From JACCXM01 sp046328335 (GTDB lineage Bacteria > Chloroflexota > Chloroflexia > Thermomicrobiales > UBA6265), in the NCBI GenBank assembly GCA_046328335.1, contig JAXLWU010000015.1, positions 1-64,000 of the forward strand: 64,000 nucleotides of DNA. The letters are read 5' to 3'. Under the pieces are notes generated by a model. It saw nothing but the letters and a program-made list of their open reading frames with translations. It ran no database searches and was not told the origin of the DNA. Positions within the stretch are counted from its first letter, which is position 1. Every line of letters starts with the position of its first letter. Positions 59,985 through 64,000 of this stretch are shown piece by piece. A program made the position numbers and the translations under genes.

Positions 59985-61292
59985 CTACGGACCATGTCGG
60001 CCTGGATCGGCGGCCGTTCTCGAGCGCATGGCACGGCGAAGCCAGAGACAGCGAGCGGCCAGCGACATCGCGCGGAGTCCCGTCCCGGCGGCGACTACCC
60101 CGAGGATCGCCATTGGTACGTGGTAACGATCGAATTCGGAGCGCATGCCCAGGATGGTGATCGCAACTTGACCACCGAGGAGCATCAGCACCAGAAATGG
60201 AGCCGAGAGTGGTCCAGCGCGAACGGCGATCGCGATCATTACCGCGAGACCGGCCAGGGGAATGAGCAGCTCGACGACGTGTGCTGCCGTGGGTGCGTCC
60301 TGACCGACAAGAGCCGTCAGCGTGTCACTGAGGGTGAAGCGCTCACCAAAATTGACGGCAACGCGGCGCAGCGCCTCGATGCGGGTCGGCACCGCCATCG
60401 CCGGCCAGTCGGAGGCTTGCTGCGCCATTTCCGCCGTTCGAAAGGCGAAGAGGTTGCGGGTGCGGCCAACCGGATCAGGCCATAGATAGGGATAGACCGC
60501 AACAAACGTGATGCACGCCGCGGCGGCGGCAATGATTCCTCCTCGGGCCAAGGGCCGCGCTGTAGATGGCCATGATCCGCGGCTGACGAACGGACGGAGA
60601 GCTAGTGCGAGCGATCCCGAGCCGAGCAATGCGGCCAGGACCAGCGGCGAGAGTTTTGTCGCCGCTCCGAGACCGAGCGTCGCCCCTCCTGCAATTGCGC
60701 GCGGAACGGTCGGCAGTTCCGCGAATGAGGCACCAATGCCCGCGGCAAGCGCGATCAAGAACGCAAAGAGCGCATCCGACATGGCAAGCGAACCGATGTA
60801 GAGCGTGAACGGATGCACGGCGTAGAGCAATCCAGTGAGGAGTGCCCAACCGAAAGGGACGAAGGCTTGGGCGACATAAACGACAGCCGCAGCGGTGAGA
60901 GCAGTCAGGAAAGCGCTCGTGCGGCGCCCGGCCGCGAGGTCAGAATCAGACGGACCATTGCCGACCGCGAAGTTGGCTTCCCAGGTGATCGAGAAATCCC
61001 AGGGAGGGTTGGTGCGCAAGTCATGTCCCTGAAGGAGGAGTCCGGCGCCCATGACGTATGAACCGAGCGGTGGTTGACCCCTGGTCATGTACTGATCGGC
61101 CCAGACCGGTCCGAATGGATCGGCTAGTGCGGCAAGATAGTGAGCCCGTGATAGCCAGCGGCTCTCATCCGGATTGAAGCCCGTAAAGGGTGCCGCGGCA
61201 TCCGCCAGGAGAAAGGCGACGACTGCGACAAGCGCCATCGCAAACCATGGCCGACGGTCACTCTGAGACTCGCCAGTCTTGTTCCCGATCAC
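59985..61292 (-). CDS. Integral membrane glycosyltransferase (GT39/ArnT-like)
   Basis: About 435 residues with some ten membrane helices. The first external loop carries the family DE motif in GFNPDESRWLSRAHYLA, followed by QYMTRGQPPLGSYVMG. Later helices include FVPFGWALLTGLLYAVHPF and AIAGGATLGLGAATKLSPLV, which is typical of dolichyl- or undecaprenyl-phosphate-sugar-dependent transferases (PMT_2). These add a sugar to protein, lipid or polymer outside the membrane. The longest frame extends far upstream over the opposite-strand oxidase gene; GTG 61292 is chosen as the likely start, with a poor ribosome site. Confidence 0.8.
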   Translation of the reverse strand: MIGNKTGESQSDRRPWFAMALVAVVAFLLADAAAPFTGFNPDESRWLSRAHYLAALADPFGPVWADQYMTRGQPPLGSYVMGAGLLLQGHDLRTNPPWDFSITWEANFAVGNGPSDSDLAAGRRTSAFLTALTAAAVVYVAQAFVPFGWALLTGLLYAVHPFTLYIGSLAMSDALFAFLIALAAGIGASFAELPTVPRAIAGGATLGLGAATKLSPLVLAALLGSGSLALALRPFVSRGSWPSTARPLARGGIIAAAAACITFVAVYPYLWPDPVGRTRNLFAFRTAEMAQQASDWPAMAVPTRIEALRRVAVNFGERFTLSDTLTALVGQDAPTAAHVVELLIPLAGLAVMIAIAVRAGPLSAPFLVLMLLGGQVAITILGMRSEFDRYHVPMAILGVVAAGTGLRAMSLAARCLWLRRAMRSRTAADPGRHGP

Positions 61293-61415
61293 CGCGCGTG
61301 GGCCCTGGCCGTCGATCGCGTGTGATCTCGCGCACTGATGAACGGGACTGCCAAATGCGGGGTAGAGTAGTGTCCGCTTTGTGCGAGAGGTGAATTTTTC
61401 TCGGCGGGAGAGACC

Positions 61416-63848
61416 ATGAAGACGCGCGCCTCGGTGGTCATTGTCGGCGCCGGCATCGTCGGCTGCGCCACCGCGTATTTTCTCTCGAAGTACGGATGGA
61501 CGGACATTGTGGTTCTCGAGCAAGGTCCCCTGTTTGCAACGGGTGGTTCCACGTCTCATGCTCCCGGGATTGTCTTTCAGACTAACAGTTCCCGCACCAT
61601 GACGACATTCGCCAGGGACACGGTCGCGCTGTATGGATCTCTCGCACATGAGGGCCAGCCGTGCTGGTTCGGGGTCGGCAGCCTCGAGGTGGCAACATCC
61701 GAGGCGCGGTGGGCCGATTTGCACCGCAAGGCAGGGTGGGCCAAGAGCTGGGGAATCGAGGCGGATCTGCTGACACCGGATCAGGCAAAGGCAAAACTTC
61801 CGCTGCTCGATGCCAGCAAGATTCTCGGCGCCTACTACGTCCCGACGGACGGTGTCGCCAAACCGGTCTGGGCGGCAGAGGAACTGGCACGCGCCGCATG
61901 CGGCGCCACTTTCTACGCCCGGACCGCGGTCAAAGGATTCGAGATCGAGCGTGATCGCGTGCGGGCGGTCCTGACAGCGCAGGGGAGGATCGGAACGGAC
62001 CGGGTGCTGGTCTGTGCCGGCATCTGGGGGCCGCTCGTCGGGCAAATGGCTGGGGTGCCCATTCCGCTTGCGCCGCTCGAACATCAGCTGGCGTGGACGA
62101 CGCCGCTTGCCGAATTGGCCGGGGTGACGGCGGAGATTCAACAGCCGGTTCTGCGCCATCAGGACCAGGACCTCTATTTTCGACAACGACAGGACCACTA
62201 CGGAGTCGGTGGATACGGGCACGAACCGATCGTGGTCGATGCTGCAGACATTCGTCGTCACGGCGAACCGGATGACATGCCGGCCTCGAATCCGTTCGAC
62301 GCCGAGGTCTTTTCCCCGGCATGGCGCGCGGCAATCGATCTCTTGCCCGCGTTGGCACAAGTCGAGATTGCCAGCGCCGTCAACGGCATCTTCTCGTTCA
62401 CGCCCGATGGCTTTTCGTTGCTCGGCGAGTCCGATCGCGTCCGCGGATTCTGGGTGGCGGAAGCAATCTGGATTACCCACGCCGGTGGCGCGGCAAGGGC
62501 TGTCGCCCAGATGATGACCAGCGGCACCAGCGACCTCGATTGCCACGAGTGCGACATCAACCGCTTCGATCGATACGCCACTTCCGGTGCCTACGTCCGT
62601 GAGCGCGGGGCGCAGCAGTACCGTGAGGTGTACGACGTCATTCACCCGCTGCAGCCGCTGGAGCGCCCGCGACCGCTGCGGCAATCTCCCTTTTATTCGC
62701 GAGAGGAAGCCCTCGGCGCCGTTTTCTTCGAGAGCCGAGGTTGGGAAGCGCCCCGCTGGTACGAGGCGAATGCCTCGTTGCTCGCGCAATACACCATTCC
62801 GGAACGCTCCAGTTGGAACGGACAATTCTGGTCTCCCATCGCGGGCGCCGAGCATCTTGCCACCAGGGACCGCGCCGGACTGTTCGATATGACACCGCTC
62901 CAGAAGATCGAGGTGACCGGTCCGGGCGCCGCGGCCTGGCTCGAGCGGTTGACCACGAACAAGGTGGCCCGCCGCCCGGGAAGCGTCACGTACTCCTTGC
63001 TTCTCGACGATTCCGGCGGAATCCGCAGCGATATCACGGTGGCCCGTTTCGGCGAGGAGACATTCCAGATCGGGGCCAATGGGCCGGCTGATCTGGCGTG
63101 GCTTCGACATGAAATTCCCGACGACAATTCGGTGAGCGTAGCCGACGTGACTGGGGCACTCTGTTGCCTCGGTCTGTGGGGTCCCCGGGCGCGCGACATC
63201 ATCTCCCGCATCGGACCCGGCGACTGGAGCAACGAATCGCTCCCGTACTACACGGCGCGGGAGATGACCGTGGGCGAGGTCCCCGTTCGCGCCCTGCGCG
63301 TTTCGTACGTGGGCGAGCTTGGCTGGGAACTCTACACCTCACCGGAGTACGGCGGGAGGCTCTGGGACCTGGTCTGGAGCGCGGGACGGGAATTCGGTCT
63401 CGTGGCTGCCGGCCGTGCGGCGTTCGACACGTTGCGGCTCGAGAAGGGCTACCGGCTTTGGGGCGTGGACATGCACTGGGAGCATAAGCCCGACGAGTCT
63501 GGTCTCGGTTTTGCGGTCAAGCGATCCAAGAGCGAATTTCGCGGCCGGGATGCGGTTGGGCAGGCAGATACGGAATCTAGCCGCAGGCTTTGCTGCTTGA
63601 GATTGACAGAACCCGGCCGGGTGGTAATGGGCAAGGAGCCCGTCGTGCAGCACGAATCAGCCGTTGGCTACGTGACGAGTGCTGGCTATGGATTCTCGGT
63701 GGAGGAAAGTCTGGCGCTTGCCTGGTTGCCCGCGGAATTGTCCGACCCAGGGACGAAAGTCGCGGTGGAGTACTTTGGCGCGATGATTCCCGCCGAGGTC
63801 GTGACTGAACCGAGATGGGATCCGGAAGGAGCGCGTCTCCGCGGCTGA
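61416..63848 (+). CDS. Dimethylglycine/sarcosine dehydrogenase-like FAD enzyme with GcvT domain
   Basis: An 810-residue demethylating oxidase. The N-terminal 400 residues are a DAO-type FAD domain with dinucleotide motif VVIVGAGIVGCATAYFLS (GAGIVG at residues 11-16) and GGSTSHAPG, in which His48 matches the His that carries covalent FAD in dimethylglycine dehydrogenase. The C-terminal half is a GcvT/aminomethyltransferase domain (DRAGLFDMTPLQKIEVTGPG, VSYVGELGWELYTSPEYGG), which would transfer the released one-carbon unit to tetrahydrofolate. ATG 61416 has GGCGGGAG upstream. The gene is convergent with the gene ending at 63849. Substrate choice among N-methylated glycines is not decided. Confidence 0.92.
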   Translation: MKTRASVVIVGAGIVGCATAYFLSKYGWTDIVVLEQGPLFATGGSTSHAPGIVFQTNSSRTMTTFARDTVALYGSLAHEGQPCWFGVGSLEVATSEARWADLHRKAGWAKSWGIEADLLTPDQAKAKLPLLDASKILGAYYVPTDGVAKPVWAAEELARAACGATFYARTAVKGFEIERDRVRAVLTAQGRIGTDRVLVCAGIWGPLVGQMAGVPIPLAPLEHQLAWTTPLAELAGVTAEIQQPVLRHQDQDLYFRQRQDHYGVGGYGHEPIVVDAADIRRHGEPDDMPASNPFDAEVFSPAWRAAIDLLPALAQVEIASAVNGIFSFTPDGFSLLGESDRVRGFWVAEAIWITHAGGAARAVAQMMTSGTSDLDCHECDINRFDRYATSGAYVRERGAQQYREVYDVIHPLQPLERPRPLRQSPFYSREEALGAVFFESRGWEAPRWYEANASLLAQYTIPERSSWNGQFWSPIAGAEHLATRDRAGLFDMTPLQKIEVTGPGAAAWLERLTTNKVARRPGSVTYSLLLDDSGGIRSDITVARFGEETFQIGANGPADLAWLRHEIPDDNSVSVADVTGALCCLGLWGPRARDIISRIGPGDWSNESLPYYTAREMTVGEVPVRALRVSYVGELGWELYTSPEYGGRLWDLVWSAGREFGLVAAGRAAFDTLRLEKGYRLWGVDMHWEHKPDESGLGFAVKRSKSEFRGRDAVGQADTESSRRLCCLRLTEPGRVVMGKEPVVQHESAVGYVTSAGYGFSVEESLALAWLPAELSDPGTKVAVEYFGAMIPAEVVTEPRWDPEGARLRG

Positions 63849-64000
63849 TCAGGCATTGGGCCCAGATGTGATCCTGATCCGCTTCACGGTGACAGACGTG
63901 CCCTGGCTCCAAAGCCCGACGCCCAGATTGCCAGACGCGGTGTCGGGCAGATCGGATGGCCTTGTTCCAGCGACCACCACGTCTCCAACCGTGAGCGTGA
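63849..64000 (-). CDS. C-terminal fragment of a minus-strand protein
   Basis: On the minus strand a frame is open from the window edge to a TGA at 63849-63851, giving 49 residues that end ...LWSQGTSVTVKRIRITSGPNA. The TASGNLGVGLWSQGTSVTVK segment resembles the last strands of LamG-like or family-16-type concanavalin-A folds, common at the ends of secreted proteins. The rest of the gene lies beyond the window. It converges on the oxidase gene with no gap. Confidence 0.6.
   Translation of the reverse strand, partial: TLTVGDVVVAGTRPSDLPDTASGNLGVGLWSQGTSVTVKRIRITSGPNA

Noticed and set aside
61293..63110. Long upstream extension of the glycosyltransferase frame (to 1041 codons)
   Set aside because: It runs opposite the dimethylglycine-dehydrogenase-like gene and has no transferase or other domain; only the part after 61292 shows membrane helices and the DE motif.
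1..64000. CRISPR arrays, insertion sequences, prophage or integrase genes
   Set aside because: No regular direct repeats with spacers, no transposase or integrase motifs and no att-like duplication at the tRNA-Val gene were seen.

Overview
The window is high-GC bacterial chromosomal DNA with densely packed genes, many GTG/TTG starts, and ATGA/GTGA stop-start overlaps. The gene content (stand-alone ribose-type sugar ABC cassette, EF-G-like paralogue, RNase J, TrpB1 plus TrpB2, large secreted proteins with Pro/Thr/Ala-rich leaders) looks most like a member of the Chloroflexi, probably class Thermomicrobia. That placement is an inference from protein style, not from a marker gene. No rRNA, CRISPR array, insertion sequence or phage genes were seen.

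Layout. 1-4.3 kb: end of an unidentified protein, then a sugar ABC importer (permease, binding protein, ATPase). 4.3-7.1 kb: an ABC-2 exporter operon and tRNA-Val(GAC) on the minus strand. 7.2-8.9 kb: a benzoylformate-decarboxylase-like ThDP enzyme. 9.2-11.9 kb: EF-G-like GTPase translationally overlapped with an RNase-H-like protein. 12.2-16.7 kb: minus-strand cluster of a GNAT acyltransferase, an enolase-superfamily racemase, a DMT permease and an M29 aminopeptidase, ending in a HTH/PIN pair. 16.7-19.5 kb: lipoprotein and ParAB. 19.7-20.4 kb: a small-ORF island with its own promoter and terminator. 20.5-24.2 kb: trpB, a trpA-aroH gene fusion, and DAHP synthase in one operon.

24.4-31.3 kb: J-domain coiled-coil protein, a 1027-residue FAD/Fe-S dehydrogenase, TrpB2, and a membrane-anchored coiled-coil protein. 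31.4-41.9 kb: an M23 endopeptidase with a PGRS-like Gly/Asp tail, citrate synthase, a secreted zinc peptidase, a LarA-like protein, an HD phosphohydrolase, a thrombospondin-3/malectin surface protein, a second M29 aminopeptidase and a small membrane protein. 41.9-49.4 kb: an oligopeptide-type ABC importer of odd architecture with a secreted Asp-box (BNR) protein and no ATPase. 49.7-53.8 kb: secreted/membrane proteins, RNase J, and a small lysozyme-like protein. 53.8-56.6 kb: MsrB, a PRC-barrel/DUF2382 stress protein, a nitroreductase and MsrA. 56.8-64 kb: coiled-coil protein, cupin, small secreted proteins, an Excalibur protein, a family-39-like glycosyltransferase, a dimethylglycine/sarcosine-dehydrogenase-like enzyme, and the end of a minus-strand gene.

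The most striking observations are the in-frame fusion of tryptophan synthase alpha with an AroH-type chorismate mutase, the small-ORF island at 19.7-20.4 kb, three related dispersed inverted-repeat elements in intergenic gaps, and the unusual ABC importer. Aromatic biosynthesis is tightly grouped: DAHP synthase supplies the pathway entry, chorismate mutase the Phe/Tyr branch and TrpBA the end of the Trp branch, all on one mRNA.
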